Positions 33,757-43,101 of a DNA stretch of 64,000 nt are shown piece after piece. A program made the position numbers and the translations under genes. The notes under the pieces were generated by a model. It worked only from the letters and a program-made list of their open reading frames with translations. It had not been told where the DNA came from and did not search any database. The stretch is from contig CAMYYD010000004.1 in NCBI GenBank assembly GCA_947303395.1, positions 62,001 through 126,000 on the forward strand, written 5' to 3'. The stretch is from an uncultured Bacteroidales bacterium. Its GTDB lineage: Bacteria > Bacteroidota > Bacteroidia > Bacteroidales > F082. The stretch's first letter is position 1, and each line of letters opens with the position of its first letter.

Positions 33757-35664
33757 GTGAAAAAAATCGAGCTACTTTCTCCTGCAAAGAACCTTGAGGT
33801 CGGAATCGCCGCCATCAACCACGGCGCTGATGCGGTGTATATCGGCGGTCCTAGTTTTGGCGCTCGCGAGAAAGTCGGCAACAGCATTGAGGACATCGAA
33901 AAACTGTGCAATCACGCTGCGATTTATGATGCGAAAGTGTATATCACACTCAATACTTTGTTGTTCGACAATGAGTTGGAACAGGCACGAAAAATCGCTT
34001 GGGACTGCTACAACGCCGGTGTCGACGCATTGATAGTTCAGGACATGTCGCTCCTGATGATGGACATGCCTCCGATTGCGCTTCATGCTTCGACTCAATG
34101 CAACAACACCACTGCTGAAAAGGTGAAGTTTCTGGAAGATGTTGGCTTTCAGCAGGTTGTGCTTGCTAGGGAATTGAGTATCAACGAGATAAAAGAAATT
34201 CGTTCCAAGACGACAGTTCCGCTGGAGTTTTTCGTTCACGGTGCTTTGTGTGTCAGCTACAGCGGTCAGTGTTATCTGAGTCACGTCATCGGACATCGTT
34301 CGGCTAACCGTGGAGCCTGTGCGCAGCCATGCCGACTTGCATGGAATCTCGAAGATGAAAAAGGTAACGTGTTGATAGCCAATCGACATCTGCTTTCGTT
34401 GCGCGACATGAACAACTCGAAAAATCTTGAGGAACTCATCGACGCAGGCATCACCTCATTTAAAATCGAGGGCCGACTGAAAGACTCCGATTATGTGAAA
34501 AACACGACAGCATATTATCGTCGCGCCATTGATGAAATCATAGAACGTCGCTCAGATTTGGAACGTGCTTCGCACGGTGTCTCTTCACCGTCGTTCGAAC
34601 CTAACCTTGAAAAGTCGTTCTCCCGTGGTTTCACTGACTATTTCGCACACGGCCGTCAGAAAAATATCGATGCGCCGTTTACCCCGAAATCAATGGGAGA
34701 ACACATAGGCGAAATCAAAAAAATCGACGGCAAACATGTGACAGTCAAACTGAAAGAAGGTGTCATCCTTCACAACGGTGACGGGCTCTGTTTCTTGGAT
34801 GACGACAAACAGTTGCAAGGATTTAATGTCAATGGGGTAGAAGGGAACGTTATCTTGTGTTCAAAGGAGATTTCTCCGCTCCCTTCGGTCGGTCGAAATG
34901 ACATAAAAAAGATCGTCATTTCGAGCGAAGCGAAGCGTAGTCGAGAAATCTCATTGTATAGAAACTTCGACATCATCTGGCAAAAATCTGTCGAAAACTC
35001 CACCGGTAACCGCAAACTCCCAATTAAGCTGACACTTTCCGAGACCTCTGACGGTTTCCGATTGACTTCTGTTGATGAAAACGTCAGCATTTCATTGCAA
35101 TGCCAAAAAGACATCGCAAAAAATCCTGAAAAGGCTCTTGAAAACATCCGCACCAAATTATCGCAATGGGGTGATACAAAATTTGTTGTTGAAAATATTG
35201 ATATTCAATTAGATACAATATATTTTATTCCTGCATCGGTTTTGGGTGAGATGAAACGCCAGCTGGTGACGGAATTGGAGAAATCGTTGATTGAACGGCA
35301 TCGTGTAGGCGCTCGTCATTTCGACCGACCGCAGGGAGCGGAGAAATCTCATTCAATTGAAGGAGATTTCTCGACTACGCTCGAAATGACAAGACTGTCA
35401 TATCTCGGCAACGTCACCAACGCCTTAGCTCGTCAATTCTATGAGAATCATGGTGTTACGCATATCGACGAAGGTCTCGAAAAAACCATGCCGGAAGGCG
35501 AAATCGTGGTGATGACGACGAAACATTGCATCCGTTATGCCAATGGTATGTGCTCCAAGGAAATCGGTAAACCTGCTACACCTTTATATATAAATAACGA
35601 TCGTGGGCGTTTCCGCCTCGATTTCGACTGCAAAAAATGTTGCATGAAGGTGGTCAACATTTAA
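33757..35664 (+). CDS. U32 family peptidase-like protein (RlhA/YhbU type) with two palindromic insertions
   Basis: U32 proteins of this type are linked to 23S rRNA or tRNA hydroxylation and, historically, to collagenase activity. The N-terminal LLSPAKNLEVGIAAINHGADAVYIGGPSFGAR motif and the cysteine region (ALCVSYSGQCYLS, NRGACAQPCRLAW) are diagnostic; GRLKDSDYV follows. Late cysteines (MTTKHCIRYANGMC, FDCKKCCMKV) complete the probable metal or cluster site. Start is GTG, directly placing the conserved motif. Two stretches, about residues 371-399 (ISPLPSVGRND...SREI) and 520-545 (HFDRPQGAEK...LEMT), are encoded by palindromic repeats at 34867-34952 and 35315-35390, in variable regions. At 635 residues it is of normal size or slightly long. 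Confidence 0.87.
   Translation: MKKIELLSPAKNLEVGIAAINHGADAVYIGGPSFGAREKVGNSIEDIEKLCNHAAIYDAKVYITLNTLLFDNELEQARKIAWDCYNAGVDALIVQDMSLLMMDMPPIALHASTQCNNTTAEKVKFLEDVGFQQVVLARELSINEIKEIRSKTTVPLEFFVHGALCVSYSGQCYLSHVIGHRSANRGACAQPCRLAWNLEDEKGNVLIANRHLLSLRDMNNSKNLEELIDAGITSFKIEGRLKDSDYVKNTTAYYRRAIDEIIERRSDLERASHGVSSPSFEPNLEKSFSRGFTDYFAHGRQKNIDAPFTPKSMGEHIGEIKKIDGKHVTVKLKEGVILHNGDGLCFLDDDKQLQGFNVNGVEGNVILCSKEISPLPSVGRNDIKKIVISSEAKRSREISLYRNFDIIWQKSVENSTGNRKLPIKLTLSETSDGFRLTSVDENVSISLQCQKDIAKNPEKALENIRTKLSQWGDTKFVVENIDIQLDTIYFIPASVLGEMKRQLVTELEKSLIERHRVGARHFDRPQGAEKSHSIEGDFSTTLEMTRLSYLGNVTNALARQFYENHGVTHIDEGLEKTMPEGEIVVMTTKHCIRYANGMCSKEIGKPATPLYINNDRGRFRLDFDCKKCCMKVVNI
34867..34952. repeat. Palindromic element in the U32 peptidase gene, copy 1
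   Basis: Outer arms GAGATTTCTC / GAGAAATCTC and inner arms GTCGAAATGAC / GTCATTTCGAGC are spaced by a short AT-rich loop. The arm order is inverted relative to the TatD element and to copy 2. Confidence 0.85.
35315..35390. repeat. Palindromic element in the U32 peptidase gene, copy 2
   Basis: Outer arms GTCATTTCGA / TCGAAATGAC and inner arms GAGAAATCTC / GGAGATTTCTC flank a short loop. Arm order and reading frame (CAT TTC GAC ... GAA ATG ACA) are the same as in the TatD element. Confidence 0.85.
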
Positions 35665-35672
35665 AATTTTTG

Positions 35673-35680
35673 TAAATTTG
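35673..35680 (+). promoter_or_regulatory. Putative -7 promoter element of aspS
   Basis: TAAATTTG matches TAnnTTTG, 30 bases before the aspS ATG. Confidence 0.6.
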
Positions 35681-35710
35681 CAAATTTGTAGAATATAATA
35701 ATCAAACGAT

Positions 35711-37471
35711 ATGTTTAGAACTCATACTTGTGGTGAACTTCGCATGGCCAACGTGGGTCAGGAAGTCACTTTGAGCGGCTGGGTGCAGCGCGTTCGCGAC
35801 AAAGGCGCCCTGCTTTGGATTGATCTCCGTGATCGTTATGGTATTACGCAACTCTTTATGCAAGAAGGAGTTAGCTCGGATGAGACGATGAAGACCGCCC
35901 GCGAAATAGGACGTGAATTCGTCATCCAGGCTAAAGGCGTCGTGGTGGAACGTGAGTCAAAGAACCCGAAAAACCCGACAGGCGACATCGAGTTGAAAGT
36001 CGAATCTCTTAAGATTTTGACTACCTCGAAGGTGCCTCCGTTCACAATCGAAGACGTGAGCGACGGCGGCGACGACATCCGCATGAAGTACCGTTACCTC
36101 GACCTGCGTCGTAACCCAATCAAGAACAACATCATCTTGCGCCATAAGATGGCACAGGAAGTGCGTAAATATCTGTCAGGCAATGACTTCCTCGAGATCG
36201 AGACTCCTTGCTTGATAAAATCGACTCCTGAAGGTGCCCGCGACTTCGTGGTGCCATCACGTATGAACCCAGGCGAGTTCTACGCTCTTCCACAGTCACC
36301 GCAACAATTCAAGCAGCTCCTCATGGTGGCAGGTTTCGACCGCTACTTCCAAATTGTGCGCTGCTTCCGCGATGAAGACCTCCGTGCCGACCGTCAGCCT
36401 GAGTTTACACAGATCGACTGCGAGATGTCGTTCGTCGAACAGGAAGACGTCATCAACATGTTTGAGGGCTTGGCAAAACACCTGTTCAAGACCATCAAAG
36501 GTATCGAATTTGGCGATTTTCCAAGAATCACTTGGCAAGACGCAATGAAATATTACGGTTCAGACAAGCCGGATATCCGTTTTGGAATGAAGTTCGTGGA
36601 GCTCAACGACGTGGCGAAAGGTCACGGCTTCTCGGTGTTCGATGAGGCTGAACTCGTGGTCGCCATCAACGCTGAAGGCTGCGCCAACTACACCCGCAAG
36701 CAGACCGATGCACTCACCGACTTCGTGAAACGTCCGCAGGTGGGAGCGAAAGGCCTCGTTTACGTGAAATACATCGAAGACGGCACAATCAAGTCGTCAG
36801 TCGATAAATTCTACACACCTGAGATTTTGAAGACTTGGCTCGACAAATGCAACGCCAAATCAGGCGATATGCTGTTGATTCTCAGTGGCAAAGCCATGCC
36901 GACGAGAGTTCAGATGAACGCCCTGCGTCTTGAGATGGGTAACCAACTCGGATTGCGCGACCCGAACGTGTATAAACCATTGTGGGTCATCGACTTCCCA
37001 CTTCTCGAATGGGATGAAGAGACACAGCGTTACTATGCAATGCACCATCCGTTCACAGCTCCGAAACCAGAGGATGAATACCTCCTCGAGCAGCCTGACA
37101 AATGGGGTGAGATTCGCGCAAACGCTTACGACATCGTGCTCAACGGCACTGAAGTGGGCGGCGGCTCGGTTCGTATCCACGACAAGAACCTGCAGAAGAA
37201 GATGTTCCACACTCTCGGCTTCACCGACGAGAAGGCTCAGGAGCAGTTCGGCTTCCTGATGAACGCTTTCGAATACGGAGCACCACCTCATGCAGGATTG
37301 GCATTCGGTTTCGACCGCCTCTGCTCGCTCTTCGGAGGTCAAGACAGCATCCGCGACTTCATCGCATTCCCGAAAAACAACCAGGGACGCGATGTCATGG
37401 CGGAATCACCGTCACCGATTGCACAGGAGCAGCTTGATGAATTGCAAATCGCATTGAATTTGAAAGATTAA
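35711..37471 (+). CDS. aspS: Aspartyl-tRNA synthetase
   Basis: This class II synthetase charges tRNA-Asp. The N-terminal OB fold (about 15-105, [24 protein letters not shown]) binds the anticodon. The core shows [37 protein letters not shown] and motif 2 [19 protein letters not shown]. The bacterial GAD insertion domain lies about 290-420, and motif 3 is [15 protein letters not shown]. Its 586 residues match bacterial-type enzymes. Whether it also makes Asp-tRNA-Asn depends on whether asnS and gatCAB exist elsewhere. pfkA follows after 4 bases. Confidence 0.96.
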   Translation: MFRTHTCGELRMANVGQEVTLSGWVQRVRDKGALLWIDLRDRYGITQLFMQEGVSSDETMKTAREIGREFVIQAKGVVVERESKNPKNPTGDIELKVESLKILTTSKVPPFTIEDVSDGGDDIRMKYRYLDLRRNPIKNNIILRHKMAQEVRKYLSGNDFLEIETPCLIKSTPEGARDFVVPSRMNPGEFYALPQSPQQFKQLLMVAGFDRYFQIVRCFRDEDLRADRQPEFTQIDCEMSFVEQEDVINMFEGLAKHLFKTIKGIEFGDFPRITWQDAMKYYGSDKPDIRFGMKFVELNDVAKGHGFSVFDEAELVVAINAEGCANYTRKQTDALTDFVKRPQVGAKGLVYVKYIEDGTIKSSVDKFYTPEILKTWLDKCNAKSGDMLLILSGKAMPTRVQMNALRLEMGNQLGLRDPNVYKPLWVIDFPLLEWDEETQRYYAMHHPFTAPKPEDEYLLEQPDKWGEIRANAYDIVLNGTEVGGGSVRIHDKNLQKKMFHTLGFTDEKAQEQFGFLMNAFEYGAPPHAGLAFGFDRLCSLFGGQDSIRDFIAFPKNNQGRDVMAESPSPIAQEQLDELQIALNLKD

Positions 37472-37475
37472 TAAC

Positions 37476-38570
37476 ATGAAACGAGTTTTAATAACCACTG
37501 GTGGTGGCGACTGCCCGGGTTTGAACGCTGTGATTCGCGCTATTGTGAAGCGTGCGTCGCAGGAGACCGACTGGGAAGTCCTCGGCAGCATCCAGGCCTT
37601 CAACGGAGTGCTTTGGGAGCCGCAGGAGATAGTGCGCCTCACCCCTGAAGTCGTGCGCGGAATACATTTTCGTGGCGGCACAATAATCGAGACAACCAAC
37701 AAAGGCGGCCCGTTCAGCTGGCCAGTGAAGAAAAACGATGGTACTTGGGAAGTGGTCGACCGTAGCGACGAGATGATTCGTCGTTTGGAATATATGGGCG
37801 TTGACTGCGTCATCAACATCGGTGGCGACGGCTCGCAAAGAATTTCGCAAAAGCTGTATGAAAAGGGCTTGAACATCATCGGAGTGCCGAAGACCATCGA
37901 CAACGACCTCTCGATGACCGACTGCACCTTCGGCTTCCAGACAGCAGTGCAGATTGCAACTGAAGCCGTGGATAAGCTCGTGACAACAGCAGCATCTCAC
38001 AACCGTGTTTTCGTGCTCGAAGTCATGGGTCGCGACGCTGGTTGGATTGCGCTGAACGCAGCAATTGCTGGCGGCGCTGAGGTTTGTCTGTTGCCTGAGT
38101 TCCCTTATGATGTCAACATCGTAAAGAAACGTCTCGAGGAACGTTTCCACAACGACCGTGGTCATGCAATCGTGGTTATTAGCGAGGGAGCGAAGCCAAA
38201 AGACGGCACGCAGATCTTTACCAAGAGCAACGAGCCTGGCTACGAGAACGTGAAGCTTGGCGGCATCGGAGTGAAGTTCATCGAACAGATGAAAGCCGCT
38301 GGTTTTGAACACGATATGCGTGAAACCACACTCGGTCACCTGCAGCGTGGCGGCGTGCCTATCGCTTACGACAGAGTGCTTGCGTCACAGTTCGGCGTGA
38401 AGGCGTTTGAGATGGTTTTGAATAAGGAATACGGTCACATGGTGGCATATCGTCACCCGCATGTGATAAGCGTGCCAATCAAAGACGCTGTGGCGAAGAT
38501 GAACTTCGTGGAGCCGGATTGCGACTTGATAAGAACGGCGAAAGGCCTGAATATCTCGCTCGGAATTTAA
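37476..38570 (+). CDS. pfkA: 6-phosphofructokinase
   Basis: This glycolytic enzyme phosphorylates fructose 6-phosphate. It shows TTGGGDCPGLNAVIRAIV at the nucleotide site, NIGGDGSQ, the catalytic GVPKTIDNDL (Asp base), FQTAVQIATEAVDKL, MGRDAGWIAL and LGHLQRGG. The GGDG form (Gly at the position that is Asp in PPi enzymes) together with PKTIDND (Lys where E. coli has Gly) fits the mixed group III, in which Gly predicts ATP use. The 364-residue length is normal for that group. It is probably co-transcribed with aspS, and its end overlaps the convergent rodA by 4 bases. Confidence 0.93.
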   Translation: MKRVLITTGGGDCPGLNAVIRAIVKRASQETDWEVLGSIQAFNGVLWEPQEIVRLTPEVVRGIHFRGGTIIETTNKGGPFSWPVKKNDGTWEVVDRSDEMIRRLEYMGVDCVINIGGDGSQRISQKLYEKGLNIIGVPKTIDNDLSMTDCTFGFQTAVQIATEAVDKLVTTAASHNRVFVLEVMGRDAGWIALNAAIAGGAEVCLLPEFPYDVNIVKKRLEERFHNDRGHAIVVISEGAKPKDGTQIFTKSNEPGYENVKLGGIGVKFIEQMKAAGFEHDMRETTLGHLQRGGVPIAYDRVLASQFGVKAFEMVLNKEYGHMVAYRHPHVISVPIKDAVAKMNFVEPDCDLIRTAKGLNISLGI

Positions 38571-39823
38571 AGGATATTCATCCTGTTGGCATCTTGCTTC
38601 AGGAACACGAATACCATAATAGAGAACATCAAAAGGCTTGAGCCTCCGTAACTTAGGAATGGCAATGGGATGCCTATGACTGGCACTAATCCGATTGTCA
38701 TTCCTATATTTATGGCAAAATGGAAGAAGAAGATACACGCTATTCCATAGCCATATATTCGGCTGAACGGAGATCGTTGTCGTTCAGCTAAATGAATGAT
38801 TCTCAACACTAAAGCTAAATAAAGAGCTATCACGGCGAAGCTTCCCATAAATCCTGACTCTTCGCCGACGGTGCAGAAAATAAAGTCGGTGTGCTGCTCA
38901 GGCACGAAGTTGTATTTCGTCATGGTGCCTTTGAGGTAGCCCTTGCCGGAAAAACCACCGGAACCTATAGCAATCATTGACTGATTCAGGTTGTAGCCAA
39001 CGCCTTTCGTGTCGTGTTCCTTACCCAAAATGATGTTGATACGTGTCTGCTGGTGCGGCTTCAAAACATGGTGAAATGCAAAATCAACTGAGAAAACGAA
39101 GGCGCATGCGGCGATGAGGATGCCTGTAACCAACAAGATGTTTTTCTTTGTGCGATTGATCATCATGAGGAAGAACGCATAAATAACCGCAAGGCTAATC
39201 ATGATGTACCACTTTGAAACACAAAGAGATACGATAAATAATGTGGCTGCGACCAATCCGATAATCAGGATTTTGCCACCCATGCCTTCGCGATAAAGCA
39301 CGAGTAAAAAGATGATGAAAACGGATGCTGAGCCTGCGTCACCTTGTGCTAAAATGAGCAAAACCGGGACGAAAACGATTCCGTATGCTATGACTTTTGT
39401 CTTGAATTTTGTCAGGTCAGTATCGAGTTTGCCAAGATAGTGCGCCAATGCCAGAGCGGTGCCGAACTTAGCGAATTCTGAAGGCTGAAATGATATCGGT
39501 CCGAGTTGAATCCAAGATGTAGAGCCTGAGATTTTCGAGCCTACGACCAAAACCAAAAGCAGGCAAATTATCGAAAGACCGTAGAAAACATATGCGAAAG
39601 CGTTGAAAAACTTGGCATCGATGAGCAAGATGATGAACCCGACCACGAGGCTGACACCAATGAAAACCAGCTGTTTGCCGTAGTTTTGAGAGAAGTCGTA
39701 AATGTGCGGATGCGCCTCGTTGAACGCTGCCGCGTAAATGCTTAGAAGTCCGATTGTTGCCAGAGCTATATATATGATAAACAACCAGATATCGATTTTT
39801 CCTATAATTGTTTTGCTTCTCAT
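38567..39823 (-). CDS. rodA: Rod shape-determining protein RodA, SEDS glycosyltransferase
   Basis: This integral membrane peptidoglycan polymerase of the elongasome works with PBP2. The 418-residue protein has about 10 hydrophobic segments. SEDS hallmarks are KISGSTSWIQLGPISFQPSEFAKFGTAL (as adjoining segments), LAQGDAGSASVF with the catalytic-region Asp, and the C-terminal GLVPVIGIPLPFLSYGGSSLL. Its ATG overlaps the mrdA stop by 4 bases, as expected for translational coupling to its partner. The mreBCD genes usually next to this pair are not in the window. Confidence 0.95.
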   Translation of the reverse strand: MRSKTIIGKIDIWLFIIYIALATIGLLSIYAAAFNEAHPHIYDFSQNYGKQLVFIGVSLVVGFIILLIDAKFFNAFAYVFYGLSIICLLLVLVVGSKISGSTSWIQLGPISFQPSEFAKFGTALALAHYLGKLDTDLTKFKTKVIAYGIVFVPVLLILAQGDAGSASVFIIFLLVLYREGMGGKILIIGLVAATLFIVSLCVSKWYIMISLAVIYAFFLMMINRTKKNILLVTGILIAACAFVFSVDFAFHHVLKPHQQTRINIILGKEHDTKGVGYNLNQSMIAIGSGGFSGKGYLKGTMTKYNFVPEQHTDFIFCTVGEESGFMGSFAVIALYLALVLRIIHLAERQRSPFSRIYGYGIACIFFFHFAINIGMTIGLVPVIGIPLPFLSYGGSSLLMFSIMVFVFLKQDANRMNIL

Positions 39824-41634
39824 CTCGGGTTTTCGTTAGTCGTTAATACTCTTTGTTCCACATTCTTGCGTGTGACGTATCCGCGGATGTATTTTTCAAT
39901 CATCAATGATGCTATAGGTGCTGCCCATGTTGAGCCGAAGCCAGCGTTTTCGACCACTACTGCGATGGCTATCTGCGGATTTTCAACTGGTGCGAATGCC
40001 ATAAAAATCGAGTGGTCTAGACCGTGAGGATTCTCTGCTGTGCCGGTCTTGCCGCCGATGGTTATGTCAGGAATTTTCGACCATTTTGCGGTGCCGTGTT
40101 CGCCTTCGAAAACGCTCTGCATTCCTTTTTTTACGTCTTTGAAATGTCGCTGATCGATGTTGATGATGTGTTTCTCAAAAGAGACGCTGTCGTCGCTGTT
40201 GCCGAAGCTTCTAATGTAATGAGGCTCATAGAAATAGCCCTCGTTACCAATGGCAGCTGCGACATTGGCCAGTTGCAGTGGCGTGACCAAAATCTCACCC
40301 TGGCCGATGCTGAGCGAGCGTATTGTCAAGGCATTCCAAACGCCATGATACACCTTGTCGTAATATTCCATTTTCGGGATATTGCCCGACACGGTGAACG
40401 GAATGTCAGTCTTTACAGCACTTCCCAGTCCGAAACTTGTCACGAGATCGTACCAAAACTTGAATGCAGCTTTCTGATTTTCAAAGCGTTTTGAGTTCAT
40501 CATATCCTGAAAAGCCTGCCAGAAATATGGGTTGCAGGAGTTTTCGATGGCGTCGTAGAGCCGTACAGGCGATCCGTGGAAGTGTGTGCATTTGATAGGT
40601 GCGCTTTTCGGTCCATTGCAAGGATATGCAGTATTTGCATTTATCACCCCACTTTGCAAGGAGACAAGCCCGTTTATCATTTTGAACGTGGAACCAGGAG
40701 GATATGTGCCACTTATTGCTCTGTTTATCAATGGTTTCTCGGGATCTTTAAGAAGCTCATTGTATCTCATTCCGCGTTTGCGGCCAACTAGTTCGTTAGG
40801 GTCGTAGGTCGGACTTGTGACCATTGCCAAAATCTGGCCAGTTGTAGGTTCGATAGCGACTATTGAGCCTGTTTTTCCGGCCATCAGATACTCACCATAT
40901 GCCTGAAGGTCGGCATCGAGACCGAGAATGATGTCGGTGCCAGCTTTCGGTAAGGTGTCGAAAGCGCCGTCCATAAAACGTTCTTTTTCACGGTTGTGAA
41001 CATCTACAACAGTGATTTTCAATCCTTTAGTTCCGCGGAGTTCTTTTTCGTAAAATTTCTCAATACCTGATTTTCCGATATAATCGCCAAGTTGGTAGTA
41101 AGAGTCCTTCTCCATTTCAGGCTTTGTCACCTCACCGATACTGCCTAGCGTGTGAGCCGCGATAGGCATAGGATATTGACGGATGGAACGTGTTTGAAAA
41201 TAAAACCCTGGATAATGATAAAGTCTCTCGGCTATGCGCCCGTATTCCTCTTTCGTGATTTGAGAAATAAAGATTGACGGTGTTATGTTGGAATATTTTT
41301 TAGCTTTTTTAAGATTAGTGTTGTAAACAGAGTTATTGATATTCAATAACTTACAAAAGGATGCGGTATCAATGTCTTTGGCCTGCGAAGGGATAATCAT
41401 CAGGTCGTAGACAGCGTCGTTATAAACCAAAAGCTTGCCGTTGCGGTCGTAAATTTTGCCTCTCGAAGGATATTGCGTGATATATCGAAGGGTGTTGGTA
41501 TTGGAAGAATGTTTGTACGAATCGTCGACGATTTGGATGACAAAAAGCTTTATCAAGAGAATAATTGCAACCAATATGAATATCGATCCGATGACATATT
41601 GCCGTTGCGAATAATTTATCTTGTTCTTAATCAT
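39820..41634 (-). CDS. mrdA: Penicillin-binding protein 2 (peptidoglycan transpeptidase)
   Basis: This class B PBP cross-links peptidoglycan during cell elongation. One N-terminal membrane anchor (about 12-35) is followed by the pedestal domain (RYITQYPSRGKIYDRNGKLLVYN) and the transpeptidase. The active-site Ser is in GTYPPGSTFKM (SxxK), the second motif is IENSCNPYF (SxN) and the third is GGKTGTAENPHG (KTG). The 604-residue length is normal. A TATTTTTG promoter element lies upstream. It is followed by rodA with a 4-base overlap. Confidence 0.95.
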   Translation of the reverse strand: MIKNKINYSQRQYVIGSIFILVAIILLIKLFVIQIVDDSYKHSSNTNTLRYITQYPSRGKIYDRNGKLLVYNDAVYDLMIIPSQAKDIDTASFCKLLNINNSVYNTNLKKAKKYSNITPSIFISQITKEEYGRIAERLYHYPGFYFQTRSIRQYPMPIAAHTLGSIGEVTKPEMEKDSYYQLGDYIGKSGIEKFYEKELRGTKGLKITVVDVHNREKERFMDGAFDTLPKAGTDIILGLDADLQAYGEYLMAGKTGSIVAIEPTTGQILAMVTSPTYDPNELVGRKRGMRYNELLKDPEKPLINRAISGTYPPGSTFKMINGLVSLQSGVINANTAYPCNGPKSAPIKCTHFHGSPVRLYDAIENSCNPYFWQAFQDMMNSKRFENQKAAFKFWYDLVTSFGLGSAVKTDIPFTVSGNIPKMEYYDKVYHGVWNALTIRSLSIGQGEILVTPLQLANVAAAIGNEGYFYEPHYIRSFGNSDDSVSFEKHIINIDQRHFKDVKKGMQSVFEGEHGTAKWSKIPDITIGGKTGTAENPHGLDHSIFMAFAPVENPQIAIAVVVENAGFGSTWAAPIASLMIEKYIRGYVTRKNVEQRVLTTNENPR

Positions 41635-41671
41635 GTTGTTACGAAAAAATTGTCTGTGTTTATTCCAATTA

Positions 41672-41679
41672 CAAAAATA
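41672..41679 (-). promoter_or_regulatory. Putative -7 promoter element of mrdA-rodA
   Basis: Minus-strand TATTTTTG lies 37 bases upstream of the mrdA ATG. Confidence 0.55.
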
Positions 41680-41723
41680 TTAAAAGTTTGTTAAAGTTTT
41701 GTTTTTTTATAAAGAAATTATTG

Positions 41724-41731
41724 TATCTTTG
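41724..41731 (+). promoter_or_regulatory. Putative -7 promoter element of the lipoprotein-capsule export genes
   Basis: TATCTTTG lies 41 bases before the GTG start at 41773. Confidence 0.6.
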
Positions 41732-41772
41732 CAAATTGTGAAGTTATATGTGAATATAAGCGGTTTGAATTG

Positions 41773-42267
41773 GTGAAAAACAAGCTGGGCATATTTATCG
41801 CATTGATAATCATGGTTTTTGGATTATCGTCTTGCTCTGAAAAGCAGGACAGCACTGTTATTTCCAAAGATTTTTCGGGCGAGCAGTGGGGCCGATTTGA
41901 TTATTTGGAAGCTGATTTTAATGTTGTCAAAGCTCCGATGACCGCTGATTTGGTGATGGAATTGGAGGTTTCGGATGTGTTTCCGAACATCTATCCTTAT
42001 CATGAGGATGATGATGGAACGTTTGTTGTCACATTGAGTATCAATGCTCCTGATGGAAGCCAGCGTTCACGTGAATTCACTTTCCGTTTGAAAGATAGAG
42101 ACGGTAATTTCAAATCAGAAAAAACTGAAGGATATTATCATTTTGAGTTGCCGTTGATAAATGGGATGAGTTTCAGCGAAAAAGGAGAATATCATTTTAA
42201 AGTTGAGAATAAATATTCCAAAGATCCTTTGTACGGAGTTAAAAGTTTGAGAATAATTAAAATTTAA
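41773..42267 (+). CDS. Small lipoprotein, possibly GldH-like
   Basis: The protein has a clear lipoprotein signal (KNKLGIFIALIIMVFGLSSC, lipobox LSSC). The mature part of about 140 residues is beta-rich, with a central VVTLSINAPDGSQRSREFTFRLKDRDGN as alternating strands and an ending PLYGVKSLRIIKI. Size, beta pattern and the final G-hydrophobic ending recall the gliding/T9SS lipoprotein GldH, but similarity is weak by eye, so the call is tentative. Start may be GTG 41773 or TTG 41770; no ATG is available before the signal. It precedes the capsule export genes by 4 bases, so it is likely in their operon. Confidence 0.5.
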   Translation: MKNKLGIFIALIIMVFGLSSCSEKQDSTVISKDFSGEQWGRFDYLEADFNVVKAPMTADLVMELEVSDVFPNIYPYHEDDDGTFVVTLSINAPDGSQRSREFTFRLKDRDGNFKSEKTEGYYHFELPLINGMSFSEKGEYHFKVENKYSKDPLYGVKSLRIIKI

Positions 42268-42271
42268 ATAC

Positions 42272-43090
42272 ATGAAAAATCTGTTATTTAAAAGTGTATT
42301 ATTAACTGCAGTTGTTGTGATGGCGTTCATGACATCGTGCGTGTCGCAGAAAAAGATTTTGTATCTGCAGAAAGAGCAGATGAGCGACAGTGTTACATCT
42401 ATTGATTATCAGAATAAACGTAGTTTCGACTACAAAGTTCAGCCTGGTGACAACCTTTATATCAGGGTGTCGAGTATGGATAAGAACTTTTCGGAGTTTT
42501 TCAACAACAGCGGCACAAATAACATGGGTTCAAATGGCTCAGGCTCCAACTCAAGCGGTAACGCCGGTATTTATTTGAATGGTTTCAACGTGAGCGATGA
42601 GGGTACAATCGATTTCCCATACGCTGGTAAGATTTACGTCAAGGACTTGACAATTGACGAGATCCAGCAAAAGATTCAGAACATCATCGGAGAATATCAG
42701 AAAGAGACTATCGTTTATGTGAAACTCGGTTTGTTTAACCTGACAATCCTCGGTGAGGTTGCAAAACCTGGTCAATATCAGGTGTATCAGTCGGACATCA
42801 ACCTGTTTCAGGCTATGGCTTTGGCCGGCAATGCCACTGATTTCGCAAATAAGAAGAACGTGAAGATCATTCACCAGACAACAGAAGGTTCGCAGATTGT
42901 TAGAGTGAATCTGAATGATGCCGATATTCTTGCAAATCCTCAGTATTATCTGAAACCAAATGATATCATTTATGTTGAGCCATTGGCAATCAAGAGATAC
43001 GGTTTTACAAGTATCCCTTATTCGACAATCTTTGCGGCGGCTTCATTGCTGATAACAGTTTTAACATTCTTTATGTACACATCAAGATAA
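42272..43090 (+). CDS. Polysaccharide export lipoprotein (Wza-like, SLBB domain)
   Basis: This is an outer-membrane polysaccharide exporter subunit. The lipoprotein signal ends MAFMTSC. A polysaccharide-export domain (about 45-125: DYKVQPGDNLYIRVSS, GTIDFPYAGKIYVKDLTIDEIQQKI) is followed by an SLBB domain (FNLTILGEVAKPGQYQVYQSDINLFQAM). A single hydrophobic helix near the C-terminus (TIFAAASLLITVLTFFMYTS) may cross a membrane. A Ser/Gly/Asn-rich loop (about 78-100) interrupts the export domain. The neighbour is the cognate Wzc-like kinase. Confidence 0.9.
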   Translation: MKNLLFKSVLLTAVVVMAFMTSCVSQKKILYLQKEQMSDSVTSIDYQNKRSFDYKVQPGDNLYIRVSSMDKNFSEFFNNSGTNNMGSNGSGSNSSGNAGIYLNGFNVSDEGTIDFPYAGKIYVKDLTIDEIQQKIQNIIGEYQKETIVYVKLGLFNLTILGEVAKPGQYQVYQSDINLFQAMALAGNATDFANKKNVKIIHQTTEGSQIVRVNLNDADILANPQYYLKPNDIIYVEPLAIKRYGFTSIPYSTIFAAASLLITVLTFFMYTSR

Positions 43091-43101
43091 AAATTTAGAT
43101 T

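Noticed and set aside
37488-38339. Long open frame of 283 codons antisense to pfkA
   Set aside because: It is wholly inside a conserved gene, Cys/His-rich and low in domain-like features; a shadow frame.
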